From Salvia splendens (taxonomy: Eukaryota > Streptophyta > Magnoliopsida > Lamiales > Lamiaceae), in assembly GCF_004379255.2 (NCBI RefSeq), contig NC_056038.1, forward strand, positions 10,206,729 through 10,270,728: a stretch of DNA of 64,000 nt, written 5' to 3'. The position numbers and the translations under genes were made by a program. Under the pieces are notes generated by a model. That model saw only the letters and a list, made by a program, of their open reading frames with translations. It did not search any database and was not told the origin of the DNA. This document shows, one piece after another, positions 50,850 through 62,815 of this stretch (the stretch's first letter is position 1; every line of letters starts with the position of its first letter).

Positions 50850-51779
50850 GTTCTCACTCATTTCCAAACCCTAACTCCCACACCACGAATCTTAGCAAGA
50901 AAGTAAGGTTTTGAGAGGATTTGAAGTCAAGGAGCTTCCCATTTCCAAGAGATTGGAGGAAGGAGACCCCCCACCATCAATTCCACCATAGGGAGTTCTA
51001 GTATCATTTCTATTATGTGTAGCTTTGTTTTCCTTGTTTTTGCTTTTATGTTAGCTTTGACTATGAGTAGCTAAGCTTTTAGTAGGGATTTGGTGAAGTT
51101 TGAATGGATTGTATGGATTGAATCTATGGTTGAATGCGTATCTATCTCTTTTGTTGGTTTTGTTGAACCTTGGTCTTTTAATATCTAATTGCTTAGCTAC
51201 CAATTAGATAAATCTTGTACCTAATTGATGTTATTGAGAAATACAAGATTAGGATAGATGTGTAATCAACAACTCCGTGCATTATATGTAATCGAGAGAT
51301 GCATAAGCTAGAGAGAGGGCTTGGGTCCGTTGTGCTTTGGAGTCAATCTCGAATTGTATGGACGAGACTCCTACACTAGAGATTGACCCACGTGTTAGAT
51401 GCACCCGAGAGGGGGTCTAACCGATTATCCCGACTTTCCTAACCGCATTTGAGGCCCAATAGATGAGCATGACCCATAGATGAAATCCTTGATCCATTCT
51501 AACGGATCCATTTCCCTATACTTTCCCAATTTGTGTGAAAACCTATCTTTGTTTGTTTGTTTTTCTTAGTTAATTGTCTTACTAGCTTATTTGTTCTTTG
51601 ATCTTAGTTAAGAAAACCAAAACCCCTTTTATTAGTCTAGATAGTGTTCAAAGTTACATCATAGTATTCAAACCGGCTTTTAGTCTCCGTGGATCGATAA
51701 TTTAGCTTACCACGTGCTACTTAACTCGTACACTTGCGGGTGACGCTTTTGAATACTAAATTAGCACGAGTCAAGTTTT

Positions 51780-51797
51780 TGGCGCCGTTGCCGGGGA
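51780..51797 (+). other. Athila primer-binding site
   Basis: TGGCGCCGTTGCCGGGGA, complementary to the 3' end of plant tRNA-Asp, as is usual for Athila. Confidence 0.88.
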
Positions 51798-51938
51798 CTA
51801 AATTTGCTTTTGTGTTTGATATTGTGAAAAGATAGAGAATACTAGTTTAGATATTTTACTTGCTTTAATTATTTAGTTTAGTTTTCTAGTTTAGCTCTAT
51901 TTTGACTTTGTTTCCTCTCTTGTGTTGTGTAGGTTTTT

Positions 51939-54900
51939 ATGCTCACGCGCTCAAGTCGTTTACCCCTTGAGCCGATTAATTTAGAGATAGAAGCCGCCAA
52001 TAGAAGAAGAGGAGGACGAAGGAGAAGAGCAAGAGCTCAACATCAAGTTGAGCCAATGGAAAATCCACATGGGAACAATGAGGGAATTCCCCCTCCACCT
52101 CCACCTCTATTAAATCAAGACCAAATCATTCTCCAACTACAACAAGAAATGGCGGAGATGAGAAGGGAAAGAGAGGAGGAAAGGAGGCGAGAGGCTCCGG
52201 TTAGAGACGCATTTGGGAACGTCAATATCCCACATCCACCCTATGATACAAGGGTGAATGCCAACAATTTTGAGTTGAAGACAGGATTGATTCAATTTGT
52301 GGAGCAACGTGTTTTCTCGGGAAGGCCCACGGAGGATCCTAATAGGCACTTATCTAAATTCTTAGAGATTGCCAATACAACTAAGCTTAATGGGGTTCCC
52401 GACGATACAATCAAACTTAGGCTATTTCCATTCTCATTGTCGGGATATGCTAGAGATTGGTTTGATAACCTTGAGCCGGGCTCGGTTACAAGTTGGGACG
52501 ACTTAGCCCAAAAGTTTTTGGATCGATTCTTCCCTCTAAGCTCCACTCTCAACCTCCAAGCAGAGATCTCCCACTTTAAAATGAAGGGCCAAGAGTCTAT
52601 GTTCGAGGCTTGGGAGAGATTCAACGCCTTGCTAAAGAAATGCCCCAACCATGGGTTATCTCCGGGCCATCAAGTGAGCCTCTTCTACAATGGATGCTCG
52701 GAGTTTATCAAGAGTCAATTAGACTTTGGTTCGGGGGGTTCATTCTTGGACAAGGGGGTCGAGGAGTGCAAGAAGATGCTTCAAAGGCTTGCCTATACTA
52801 GCAAGGGTTGGAGCTCGGGCCGAGATAGTTCAATGCCGGTGGCTTCGGTTGTGGATTCGGATGCATTCAATCTTCTCAACCAACAAATGATGTTGTTGAA
52901 TCAAAAGGTGGATGGCCTTAGTTTGGGAGTGGCACCTATGGGAGAGCCTTTACATACCGTGGAAGATGTCAATTATGTGCATCAAGGAGGGAATCAAAGG
53001 AACTTCTACAACTATCGCCCTAACAATGGGGGTGGTAATTACCAAGGCTATCGCTCACCCTTCAATGCACATCCAAACCTTTCTTATGGCAATCCAAACA
53101 ATGCTATCCAACCACCTCCACCACCTCGTTTCCCTACACCTAGTGGGTCGACAAGTGGGGCCGCTAATGTGCCCACCAATTCTAAACCTTCAAGTGATGA
53201 TGTCACCCATGAGCTTCTAAAAGCTCTAATGGAGAAGACCGATGGAATCATGACACAATCTACTAAGAGAATTGATAAGGTTGAGACGGCGGTAGTGGAG
53301 GTCACCACGAGAATGGGGGCTTTGGAGCATCAAATGAGTCAAATTGCCCAAGCCGTGGGCCAACTTCATCAACCGGGGCAATTCCCAAGCAACACCATTC
53401 CTAACCCAAAGGATTGCAAGGCTATCAATTTGAGGAGTGGAACAAGCTATAAGAGCCCCCCTATGCCCGAAAAGGAAGCTATTGTGCAACCCGAAGAAGA
53501 AGAGACAATAGAAGTGGAGGCATCAACGAAGAGCCCACCAAAAGATCAAGCCGAGACAATAGTTCCTCCTAAGCCCACGGAAGTTAAACTTCCTTTCCCT
53601 CAAATGATGCAAAAGAAAAAGAAGGATGAACAATTTTCAAGATTTTTGGATATCTTTAGGAAAGTTCAAATTAACATCCCTCTTGTTGAAGCACTTCAAC
53701 AAATGCCAAGTTATGCAAAGTTCCTCAAGGATGTGGTATCACAAAAAAGGAAATGGGGGCACTATGAGACGGTCAACTTGACGGAGAGTTGCAGTGCAAT
53801 TATTCAAAGGAAGTTGCCGGCCAAAATGCAAGATCCGGGAAGCTTCACTATTGAGTGCACTATTGGAAATTGCTTTGTGGGGAATGCCTTGTGCGATCTA
53901 GGGGCTAGCATTAATCTTATGCCATTGTCCTTCTTCAACAAGTTGAATATTGGTAAATTGAGATCGACTAGCATTACTTTGCAAATGGCGGATAGATCGG
54001 TGGCATATCCCTCGGGCATAGCAGAAGATATATTGGTGAGGGTGAATGAGTTCATATTCCCCGTTGACTTCGTGGTGTTGGACATGGAAGAGGATAGAAT
54101 TGTACCTCTTATTTTGGGAAGACCGTTCCTTGCCACCGGGAAGGCCATGATCGATGTTTCAAAAGGGGAACTTACACTTCGCCTCAATGATGAGAGCGTG
54201 ACATTTTCGATATATGAGGCCTTAAAGAGGCATGATGCGGAACCGGGAGGAAGCCTACAACATTGCAATGTTGTGACCGTGATGGATGAGTGTGTTGGAG
54301 GAGTGGCACCGACCTCTTACTTGGATGATCAATTAGAGAGATGCATTTCTCATTCCATGTATTCTTCTCATTCTTTTGATGTTTTGGATGCTAACCCCGA
54401 GTTGTTGGAATTTGTAGGTGCTTTGGACTCGGCTAAAGAAATCCCTAGATCACTTCGTCCACAATTTCTACCTCTTAGGAGTGGAAGTGAAGATAGCAAT
54501 AAAGATGGGGAAAACAAGAAGCTTGAGTTGAAGCCACTTCCACTACACTTGCGATATGCCTTTCTTGGAGGGAATGACACTTTTCCGGTAATTGTATCAT
54601 CTTCTCTCTCTAGTTTCGAGTTGGATAAATTGTTGAGAGTTCTTAGGAAGCATAAGAGAGCCATTGGGTGGTCCATATCGGACATTAAGGGAATAAGCCC
54701 AACCGTTTGCATGCATAGAATTCATTTAGACGAGGGGTATAAGCCTAAGGTACAAAACCAAAGGCGACTAAACCCTATTATGCAAGATGTGGTTAGAAAA
54801 GAAGTGTTGAAATGGTTAGATGCCGGTATGATATATGCTATATCCGACAGTGAGTGGGTGAGTCCTACTCAAGTGGTGTCTAAAAAGGGGGGCACCACTG

Positions 54901-57419
54901 TGGTGAAAGGGAAAAATGATGAGTTGATAGCTACTAGAGTGGTGTCCGGGTGGAGAGTTTGCATTGATTATCGCGCTTTAAATTTGGCCACTAGGAAAGA
55001 TCACTTCCCCCTTCCATTTATTGATCAAATGTTGGATAGGTTAGCCGGACATGAGTATTATTGTTTTCTCGACGGTTATTCGGGATATAACCAAATTTTG
55101 ATAGCTCCCGAGGATCAACATAAGACGGCTTTTGTGTGTCCTTATGGTGTCTATGCATTTAGGAGAATGTCTTTTGGGCTTTGTAATGCCCCGGCTACTT
55201 TTCAGAGATGTATGATGTCCATTTTTCATGATATGGTTGAGAATATTATGGAGGTTTTCATGGATGACTTCTCTGTTTTTGGTATGACATTTGATAGTTG
55301 CTTGGATAATCTAACCAAAGTTTTGCAGAGATGTGAGGAGACCAATCTAGTACTCAATTGGGAGAAATGTCATTTTATGGTCCGTGATGGGATCGTGTTG
55401 GGACACAAAATTTCAGCCGGAGGACTTGAAGTGGATAGAGCCAAGATAGTTGCCATTGAGCAATTGCCACATCCTTGTAGTGAGAAGGCCGTGAGGAGCT
55501 TCCTAGGCCATGCGGGGTTCTATAGGCGTTTCATCAAAGATTTTTCACATATTGCTAGACCCCTTTGCCATTTACTAGCTAAAGATGTAAAATTTGATTT
55601 CACTCTTGAATGTGCGCAGGCATTTGAGAAGCTCAAGGCGGCGTTGGTGAGTGCCCCAATCTTGATCTCCCCCGATTGGTCTCAACCTTTCGAGATCATG
55701 TGTGATGCAAGTGATGTGGCGGTAGGCTCGGCTTTGGGACAAAAGAGAGACAAGATATTCCGGGTGATATATTATGCTAGTAGGACATTGGATTCGGCTC
55801 AAGCTAACTACACCACTACCGAGAAGGAAATGCTTGCGGTGGTCTACTCTTTTGACAAGTTCCGCCCTTACCTTATTGGGGCCAAAACTATTGTCTTTAC
55901 TGACCATGCCGCCATCCGCCATCTATTTGTTAAGCAAGATGCAAAACCAAGGCTTATAAGGTGGATCTTGCTCCTTCAAGAATTTGATTTGGAGATCCGA
56001 GATAGAAAAGGGTGTGAGAATGTGGTGGCGGATCATCTCTCAAGATTGGAGCATGCTAGTGAAGAGGAAAAATTGAAGTTGGTCATCAATGAAGAATTCC
56101 CGGATGAGCATTTGTTTTATGTGGCCAAGGGTCAAGTGGCATGGTATGCCAATATTGTGAACTATCTTGTTGCTAAGGTGATTCCCGAAGGACTTGAGGA
56201 CTATCAAAAGAAGAAGTTCTTCCACGACGTGAAGTTCTATTTTTGGGACGAGCCTTGTCTTTTTAGAAGATGTGCCGACATGGTGATTAGAAGATGTGTC
56301 CCTCAAGAGGAGTGGGAGTCCGTTATTATGCATTGCCACACCGCACCTAGTGGGGGGCATTTTGGAGCTAACCGGACTGCTATGAAAGTGCTCCAAAGTG
56401 GTCTATTTTGGCCAACCATCACCAAAGACTGCCAGGACTACGTGAGAAGATGCAACGAGTGCCAGAGAATGGGGGGTGTTTCTAAGAAGAAGGAGATGCC
56501 ATTGACGACAATTGTTGAAGTCGAGTTGTTTGATGTGTGGGGCATTGACTTCATGGGGCCCTTTCCTCCATCTAGTGGGTTCCAATACATTCTACTAGCC
56601 GTTGACTATGTATCAAGGTGGGTGGAAGCCATTCCTACCCAAACTAATGATTCAAAGGTGGTGATTAAATTCGTTCAAAAGAACATATTCACGCGATTCG
56701 GCGCACCTCGGGCTATCATAAGTGATGGAGGGTCTCATTTTCGCAATAGGTGGCTAGAGGCGGTCTTAGCAAGGCATGGAGTGAAGCATCGGGTGACAAC
56801 TCCTTATCATCCACAAGCTAATGGTCAAACCGAGTTGGCCAATAGAGAGATCAAACAAATATTGCAAAAGAGTGTCAATGCTAACCGTAGAGATTGGGCT
56901 CTCAAGCTTGACGATGCTCTATGGGCGTATAGGACGGCTTACAAGACGCCAATCGGGATGTCACCTTATCAATTGGTCTTTGGGAAATCATGCCATCTCC
57001 CGGTTGAATTGAAGCACTCATCATATTGGGCGGTGAGGCAAATGAACATGGACTTCACCAAGGCCGGCAAGGAAAGGAAGCTTCACCTCAATTTACTTGA
57101 TGAATTTAGGAATGAAGCTTATGCTAATTCCTCAATCTACAAGGAGAGAATGAAAACATATCACGACAAGATGATTGAGAGGCGTGAATTCCACAAGGGG
57201 GATGCCGTGTTGCTTTTCAACCACAAGTTGAGACTCTTTCCGGGCAAGCTAAAATCTAAGTGGTCGGGACCCTTCACTATCAAGGAGGTCATGAGCAATG
57301 GCACAATGGAGCTCAAAGGACCCGATGGAAGCACGTTCAAGGCAAATGGTCAAAATCTCAAGAGGTTCTTTACCAAGGAGCAACAAGACGAGGTCTTTGT
57401 GGTTGCCTTGATTGAGTAG
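51939..57419 (+). CDS. Athila gag-pol polyprotein, 1826 aa, uninterrupted
   Basis: Single open frame. Gag domain ~80-260 ([20 protein letters not shown]). Protease [12 protein letters not shown] near 651. RT ~1000-1180 with [11 protein letters not shown] and FMDD (F at 1107). RNase H from CDAS near 1255 and later [12 protein letters not shown]. Integrase zinc region [16 protein letters not shown] near 1465 and catalytic D (GIDFMGPF, ~1537), D1596 (SDGG) and E1632 ([10 protein letters not shown]), the DD35E spacing. C-terminal [22 protein letters not shown] precedes integrase, hence Ty3/gypsy. Every catalytic motif is intact. It supplies particles, cDNA synthesis and integration, acting in cytoplasm then nucleus. 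Confidence 0.96.
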   Translation: MLTRSSRLPLEPINLEIEAANRRRGGRRRRARAQHQVEPMENPHGNNEGIPPPPPPLLNQDQIILQLQQEMAEMRREREEERRREAPVRDAFGNVNIPHPPYDTRVNANNFELKTGLIQFVEQRVFSGRPTEDPNRHLSKFLEIANTTKLNGVPDDTIKLRLFPFSLSGYARDWFDNLEPGSVTSWDDLAQKFLDRFFPLSSTLNLQAEISHFKMKGQESMFEAWERFNALLKKCPNHGLSPGHQVSLFYNGCSEFIKSQLDFGSGGSFLDKGVEECKKMLQRLAYTSKGWSSGRDSSMPVASVVDSDAFNLLNQQMMLLNQKVDGLSLGVAPMGEPLHTVEDVNYVHQGGNQRNFYNYRPNNGGGNYQGYRSPFNAHPNLSYGNPNNAIQPPPPPRFPTPSGSTSGAANVPTNSKPSSDDVTHELLKALMEKTDGIMTQSTKRIDKVETAVVEVTTRMGALEHQMSQIAQAVGQLHQPGQFPSNTIPNPKDCKAINLRSGTSYKSPPMPEKEAIVQPEEEETIEVEASTKSPPKDQAETIVPPKPTEVKLPFPQMMQKKKKDEQFSRFLDIFRKVQINIPLVEALQQMPSYAKFLKDVVSQKRKWGHYETVNLTESCSAIIQRKLPAKMQDPGSFTIECTIGNCFVGNALCDLGASINLMPLSFFNKLNIGKLRSTSITLQMADRSVAYPSGIAEDILVRVNEFIFPVDFVVLDMEEDRIVPLILGRPFLATGKAMIDVSKGELTLRLNDESVTFSIYEALKRHDAEPGGSLQHCNVVTVMDECVGGVAPTSYLDDQLERCISHSMYSSHSFDVLDANPELLEFVGALDSAKEIPRSLRPQFLPLRSGSEDSNKDGENKKLELKPLPLHLRYAFLGGNDTFPVIVSSSLSSFELDKLLRVLRKHKRAIGWSISDIKGISPTVCMHRIHLDEGYKPKVQNQRRLNPIMQDVVRKEVLKWLDAGMIYAISDSEWVSPTQVVSKKGGTTVVKGKNDELIATRVVSGWRVCIDYRALNLATRKDHFPLPFIDQMLDRLAGHEYYCFLDGYSGYNQILIAPEDQHKTAFVCPYGVYAFRRMSFGLCNAPATFQRCMMSIFHDMVENIMEVFMDDFSVFGMTFDSCLDNLTKVLQRCEETNLVLNWEKCHFMVRDGIVLGHKISAGGLEVDRAKIVAIEQLPHPCSEKAVRSFLGHAGFYRRFIKDFSHIARPLCHLLAKDVKFDFTLECAQAFEKLKAALVSAPILISPDWSQPFEIMCDASDVAVGSALGQKRDKIFRVIYYASRTLDSAQANYTTTEKEMLAVVYSFDKFRPYLIGAKTIVFTDHAAIRHLFVKQDAKPRLIRWILLLQEFDLEIRDRKGCENVVADHLSRLEHASEEEKLKLVINEEFPDEHLFYVAKGQVAWYANIVNYLVAKVIPEGLEDYQKKKFFHDVKFYFWDEPCLFRRCADMVIRRCVPQEEWESVIMHCHTAPSGGHFGANRTAMKVLQSGLFWPTITKDCQDYVRRCNECQRMGGVSKKKEMPLTTIVEVELFDVWGIDFMGPFPPSSGFQYILLAVDYVSRWVEAIPTQTNDSKVVIKFVQKNIFTRFGAPRAIISDGGSHFRNRWLEAVLARHGVKHRVTTPYHPQANGQTELANREIKQILQKSVNANRRDWALKLDDALWAYRTAYKTPIGMSPYQLVFGKSCHLPVELKHSSYWAVRQMNMDFTKAGKERKLHLNLLDEFRNEAYANSSIYKERMKTYHDKMIERREFHKGDAVLLFNHKLRLFPGKLKSKWSGPFTIKEVMSNGTMELKGPDGSTFKANGQNLKRFFTKEQQDEVFVVALIE

Positions 57420-58641
57420 TGGAGCTTGCAAAGCGTCGGGCAAATGACGTTAAACAATTGCGCTATGGGGGAGGCAACCCCTAGTAGGTAAAATTTATAG
57501 CTTTTGTGTTTTTGGTGTGTTTTTATTTTGTTCTTGTTTTTGGTGTGTTTTGTGTGTTTTAAGTGGAACAGGAGATAGGCTTTGATGGGTGAAAAGCGGA
57601 CAAAAAAACTGGCGAAATGGCGAAATGGCGAAATGGACTTGGAATCCAGAAAGTTCGCCCGACCGGGCGTTTTGCAAAGTGCAAATCGCCCGACCGGGCG
57701 TTTACAGAAATCGAGATTGTCCAGAAAGTTTGCCCGACCGGGCGTTTTGCAAAGTGCAAATCGCCCGACCGGGCGTTTCCAGAAATACGAATCGCCCGAC
57801 CGGGCGATGTATAAAATACGAATCGCCCGACCGGGCGTTTGATGAAATCGGGATTGTCCAGAAAGTTCGCCCGACCGGGCGATTTTCAAAGTGCAAATCG
57901 CCCGACCGGGCGATTTCTTCGCGCGATTTAAAGACGCAAACCAGGTCAGTTTTTACACTTTCAAAACCCTACCCCCATTTCTCTCTCGTTCCTCTCTACT
58001 CTCTCTCGCCCCTCCACCTTCAAATCTTCCACTTACACTGATTTCACACACATACCATCCTCCCAATCCATCTAATTCAAGGGTTGAACCGATTAATCGG
58101 TTGATTTACTCAAGAACAAGTAAAAAGGAGAGAAATCCGTTTTCTATCACTCTAAGCCCGAAAGGTATGATTTTTTTTCATTCTTCTCTTACTTATGTCG
58201 GTGTTTAGATGATTATTGGTGAATCGAGGGTTGGAAACTAGCATGCTTTGATTTGTTTGGAGATTTCTTGACTAATTGCTAGTTAGAGGATGAATTTGGT
58301 TTGAATGGTTGCTTTGAGCATGAATTGTGCAATTTCCTTCATGGGTTTGTGGTTATTGAGTGTGGGGAACTAGCATGCTTTGATTTGTTGATGTCTACAT
58401 AGATGCAATGTTAGATAAGTGATGCATGTTGGTGGAATGTTTGAGTTAAGCATGATTGAGGTTTATTGTTGTGGAAGAGACATTGTGTGACACAATGGGG
58501 GGTTGATTCTAGTCTCGATAAATGTATGAATGAGAAGTTCTTTTAGTATAGAGTATGTTTGGGGGAGAGTGTCTACATTAATGCATCTTTGTGGTTTCTT
58601 GTCGAATTGATCTAATACTCTCAATTTTTAGGTAGTGAACG
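57420..58641 (+). other. Spacer between Athila pol and the env-position ORF
   Basis: Holds the palindrome cluster and then a possible intron. A donor-like CCGAAAG/GTATGA at about 58163 and acceptor TTTTTAG/GTAGTG at about 58631 lie just before the next ATG. This would allow a spliced subgenomic message; inferred only. Confidence 0.45.
57650..57915. repeat. Eight GC-rich palindromes after pol
   Basis: The same CGCCCGACCGGGCG motif as in the LTR, eight copies (one starting TGCCC), arranged partly in ~80-bp units with CCAGAAAGTT and GCAAAGTGCAAAT between. Confidence 0.92.
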
Positions 58642-59970
58642 ATGGCGCCCAACCACTCTGGAGTTAATTTGAATGCCGAAGAGAAGAAGAAATGGGCCGA
58701 ACTCTCACAACTACCATACCGGGTAGCTAGATATCCATGCCCTATCACAATCCGACGGTTGGGCATTGAGCAGTGCTTCAATGAGCTATGTGAAGAGGGG
58801 CAACTAAATGGGCTCTTCATGGCACAGAGGAACCCCTCCTATCAGAGGCTTACACTAGAGTTCTTGTCTACCCTTGAGGTAATCATGAACAGGAGGGAGA
58901 TAGTTGCCATCAAGTTTCGTATGAGGAATGCTGAGTACACAGTGACGATGGCACAATTCAAGGAGATCTTTGGATTTTCAGGGGAGGTGTATAGAGAGCC
59001 GTTTAACTTCAGTCACAATGCGAATGACTTCTGGAAGGCCATCACTACCGTTGATGACAACTTCGCCGCCAACAGGGCAAAGGGTTCTCTCATTAGGAAC
59101 CCAGCCTTGCGCTTACTCCAGAAGGCGTGTGTATGTTACCCCTTCGCTCGTCATGAGCATGGGAGTGTGCAGAGAGACGAGCTCTTCCTGTTATGGACTA
59201 TTTTGCACAAGGAGGCTCCCTTGAATTTGGGCCACTTCATGATCAAACATCTTGAGAGGGCTTCGAAGAAGAAAACCGGCACACTCTGTGTCGGTGCGGT
59301 TGTGTCAGCTATTGCACTCCATCTGGGAGTGTCGACGAGGGGCTTGGTCGCCGACATTGGTGACAACTTGATGGACTTCGGCTTTCTGAGAAGAACAAGG
59401 CTGGTCGGAGTGGACCAACGAGGGCAGATATATTTGATACAGAGGGCAGCAGATCATTACCCCCTCCCGGACACCGTCAACACCTATGTGAACGGTCCTT
59501 TCCACAAGGAAAACTGGAAGATGAAGGCTGCGGTCCACGAACAAGTCACGGCGGTGAATCCGCGGAACTTGCAATTTAGGGATGTGAGCCCGAGCTCGAG
59601 TGTTGATGAAGCGCCCCACATGGGCTTTCCCGAGATCGAGATGGGGGACGAGCAGAATGAAGAAGAAAATGAGGAGGAAGGTGAGGATCAACCGACCTAC
59701 CAAGGGGGAGATGAAGCCGGGACAAGCACGCAGAGGACACGAAGCCGACAAGAGCGACAAGAGGAGGACTACGGCTCGATCAATGAGAGGTTGACACGGA
59801 TGGAGTTGCGTCAGCAGGAATATTGGGTCCAGAATGAAGCGCGATGGGACCAGTTCGAAACCAACTGGACCCAATTCACTGATTTCAACAATGCACAATG
59901 GGCCAACATCAATGCCCGATTCGATGAATTCCGTGGCCAGTGGCAGCATCCGCCTCCTCCTCCGCAGTGA
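58642..59970 (+). CDS. Athila env-position ORF (ATHILA ORF-1 family), 442 aa
   Basis: Intact frame MAPNHSGVNLNAEEKKKWAE. A conserved globular domain covers ~20-290 (FNELCEEGQLNGLFMAQRNP, RNAEYTVTMAQFKEIFGFSG, LLWTILHKEAPLNLGHFMIK, GTLCVGAVVSAIALHLGV). An acidic region (MGDEQNEEENEEEGEDQPTY) and a Trp/Asn/Phe repeat-like tail (QFETNWTQFTDFNNAQWANI) follow, ending PPPPPQ. This protein occupies the env place in Athila elements. I see no signal peptide or convincing membrane anchor, so an envelope role is not supported by the sequence; function unknown. Confidence 0.85.
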   Translation: MAPNHSGVNLNAEEKKKWAELSQLPYRVARYPCPITIRRLGIEQCFNELCEEGQLNGLFMAQRNPSYQRLTLEFLSTLEVIMNRREIVAIKFRMRNAEYTVTMAQFKEIFGFSGEVYREPFNFSHNANDFWKAITTVDDNFAANRAKGSLIRNPALRLLQKACVCYPFARHEHGSVQRDELFLLWTILHKEAPLNLGHFMIKHLERASKKKTGTLCVGAVVSAIALHLGVSTRGLVADIGDNLMDFGFLRRTRLVGVDQRGQIYLIQRAADHYPLPDTVNTYVNGPFHKENWKMKAAVHEQVTAVNPRNLQFRDVSPSSSVDEAPHMGFPEIEMGDEQNEEENEEEGEDQPTYQGGDEAGTSTQRTRSRQERQEEDYGSINERLTRMELRQQEYWVQNEARWDQFETNWTQFTDFNNAQWANINARFDEFRGQWQHPPPPPQ

Positions 59971-61460
59971 AGGTCCATGGGAGATCCACTCTCTTTCAAA
60001 CTTATCCTAGCTTTGCTTGGAATAAGTTTGGGGGGTGTCTAGTGGATTCCCTCTTTTACCTCTCTCCCTCTTTATTTGATGATGATACCCCGGCCTGTAC
60101 CCCTATTCTTTTGATGATATTTGATGATGATATGTGGGCATGTAAACTTATGTGGTTTTGTTTCCTTGTTCCACTTGTGTTTGTGTCTTTGTTTTTCTTT
60201 TTAGGTTTGTTTTTCTTGTTTCCTTTTGTGTTGAATTATCTCCCTTGGCTAGGATGATAGTAGGGTTGAGAAAAATTGAAATTTGAACGAGTGTGAGACA
60301 TGATGGAGGAGTTGCCAATGATGATTTTGTGCAAAAACTTTCGAAAACCTTGTTGATATGGCTAAAGAACATGTGATTTTTCATTTCAAATTGCCTAAAG
60401 TGAATTACATGGTGCCTTGTCTTTTGCCAAAATGACCTTGTGAGAATTGAGCCTATATTGTTCCTAAATGTGTGATTTATCTCAAACATGTCGTATGTTT
60501 CTAGAACTTGCTCGCGATTTCTTTGAGTCTACATAGTGATCATAGAGATAAGGGAGGACGTTAGGCCATCCTTGTTAGCCAAATTCTACTTTTACCCGTT
60601 ATCATGTTAATAATCTTTGTTAGCCCACTTTGAGCCAATAACCTTTCCTTTGACAAACCATGGGGTTGGATTTCTTGTGTTCTATTTTTGAAAAATCAAA
60701 AGGAAATGAAAGTTTGAAAGGGGGAATTAGCAAATGAAATAGAAGCTTATTGAGGTAGAAAAACAAAAGAAAAAGAAAGAAAGAATAGTGATGTTACCAT
60801 GCAAAGCATGGAGAAAAAGAAAGAAAAGAAATAGAAAAAAAAAGAGAGAGAAAAGAAAAGAAAATTGAAAGTGAGAAATAGTTAATAATTGGCATTTATT
60901 GGAAAGGGTGTGTGAAGGTTGAAAAAGAGGTGAAGAACAAAAATGGAATGTTGGTAGATGAGAAGAGTCTAGGGAAGCCTAGAACTAGCTAGATTGGGGA
61001 AGAAAGTTGGTGAAGTTGAGCAAGATATTGGGAATTAAAGTCACTTTAGCCGAAAATTGCCTCACCTATCCAAAGAGCCTACATTACAACCTATTGAAAA
61101 GACCTTTCGGACCTTATATCTTTAATCACACCATAGTAGAGGAGAGTGTAAATTTCGAGCAAGCCTATGGTAAACTATGCATGTTTTGATGATTTGAGAG
61201 TTATGTCAAGAGTTTATATACTTTGAGAGTGAGTGAAATTTCTAAAATGCACATTGCATTTTCTCCTTGAGAGGGCAAATTGGCAAGGTTGAGTACATGA
61301 TAGTAACTTGAAGCTATATTTCATAATACTTTACATGCATCCGAGGCCATTGATACTTGTCGTATTTTATTTCTATTGAGGCAATGATGACACTCCACAT
61401 CCTTGCATGAGTTTGTATGTCTTGTTTCTTTACTTCTTGTTCGAGGACTAACAAATGTTT
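59971..61460 (+). other. Athila 3' untranslated region, no gene
   Basis: Contains a purine-rich stretch (60680-60960, AAAGAAAGAAAG style). No frame with recognisable features. Confidence 0.6.
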
Positions 61461-61474
61461 AAGTTTGGGGGAGT
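61461..61474 (+). other. Athila polypurine tract
   Basis: AAGTTTGGGGGAG immediately before the 3' LTR. Confidence 0.85.
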
Positions 61475-62815
61475 TGACAAACTCATAGTTTAGGATGTTT
61501 AGATGGGTGATTAACACATGTTGTCGAATCTTTTGAGGTATAAAGTATATGTTTCACCCACTTTTCAGCTATTTTTTAGAGTTAACAAGTTTGTCGGAGT
61601 TTTGATGCAAGAACAGGTCTAAAACGGGCAAAACGGAGCGAACGGGCTGACCACAGAATGTTCGCCCGACCGGGCGAATTTCATATAAAAAACGCCCGGT
61701 CGGGCGAAGAAAACAGAAAGTTCGCCCGACCGGGCGTTTTTCATCCAACAAAACGCCCGACCGGGCGTTTGAAGCCTCATCGCGATTTACCCAGATCGCC
61801 CGACCGGGCATATTCCGACTTACAGATCGCCCGACCGGGCGATTTGTCGCTGTTGCCAACTTTGCCTCTTTCTTACTCCGGATATAAAAGGGTTCTCACT
61901 CATTTCCAAACCCTAACTCCCACACCACGAATCTTAGCAAGAAAGTAAGGTTTTGAGAGGATTTGAAGTCAAGGAGCTTCCCATTTCCAAGAGATTGGAG
62001 GAAGGAGACCCCCCACCATCAATTCCACCATAGGGAGTTCTAGTATCATTTCTATTATGTGTAGCTTTGTTTTCCTTGTTTTTGCTTTTATGTTAGCTTT
62101 GACTATGAGTAGCTAAGCTTTTAGTAGGGATTTGGTGAAGTTTGAATGGATTGTATGGATTGAATCTATGGTTGAATGCGTATCTATCTCTTTTGTTGGT
62201 TTTGTTGAACCTTGGTCTTTTAATATCTAATTGCTTAGCTACCAATTAGATAAATCTTGTACCTAATTGATGTTATTGAGAAATACAAGATTAGGATAGA
62301 TGTGTAATCAACAACTCCGTGCATTATATGTAATCGAGAGATGCATAAGCTAGAGAGAGGGCTTGGGTCCGTTGTGCTTTGGAGTCAATCTCGAATTGTA
62401 TGGACGAGACTCCTACACTAGAGATTGACCCACGTGTTAGATGCACCCGAGAGGGGGTCTAACCGATTATCCCGACTTTCCTAACCGCATTTGAGGCCCA
62501 ATAGATGAGCATGACCCATAGATGAAATCCTTGATCCATTCTAACGGATCCATTTCCCTATACTTTCCCAATTTGTGTGAAAACCTATCTTTGTTTGTTT
62601 GTTTTTCTTAGTTAATTGTCTTACTAGCTTATTTGTTCTTTGATCTTAGTTAAGAAAACCAAAACCCCTTTTATTAGTCTAGATAGTGTTCAAAGTTACA
62701 TCATAGTATTCAAACCGGCTTTTAGTCTCCGTGGATCGATAATTTAGCTTACCACGTGCTACTTAACTCGTACACTTGCGGGTGACGCTTTTGAATACTA
62801 AATTAGCACGAGTCA
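61475..62815 (+). repeat. Athila 3' LTR
   Basis: Same length and, by visual comparison, same sequence as 50433-51773, including the palindromes. Confidence 0.96.

Larger units (their letters stand above)
50433..51773 (+). repeat. Athila 5' LTR
   Basis: Starts TGACAAACTCATAG, ends GCACGAGTCA. It carries six GC palindromes (50621-50812) and a TATA box at 50838-50846 (GATATAAAAGGG). Confidence 0.96.
50433..62815 (+). mobile_element. Complete Athila-type Ty3/gypsy retrotransposon
   Basis: 12,383 bp with two 1341-bp LTRs (50433-51773, 61475-62815) that look identical, and the target duplication GGATG (50428-50432, 62816-62820). Order: LTR, PBS (Asp-tRNA type), gag-pol open frame (51939-57419), palindrome cluster, env-position ORF (58642-59970), purine-rich region, PPT, LTR. 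The architecture, PBS and the extra ORF after pol define Athila. Intact frames and matching LTRs indicate a very recent insertion. Confidence 0.95.

Noticed and set aside
50527..50906. ARPG/RPVGR-rich frames around the Athila LTR, also at 57559-58041 and 61569-61948
   Set aside because: Peptide repeats arise from translating the GC palindrome; both strands are open because the motif is nearly self-complementary.
58642..59970. Calling the Athila third ORF a true envelope glycoprotein
   Set aside because: No signal peptide, clear transmembrane anchor or glycoprotein-like Cys pattern is visible; only its position resembles env.
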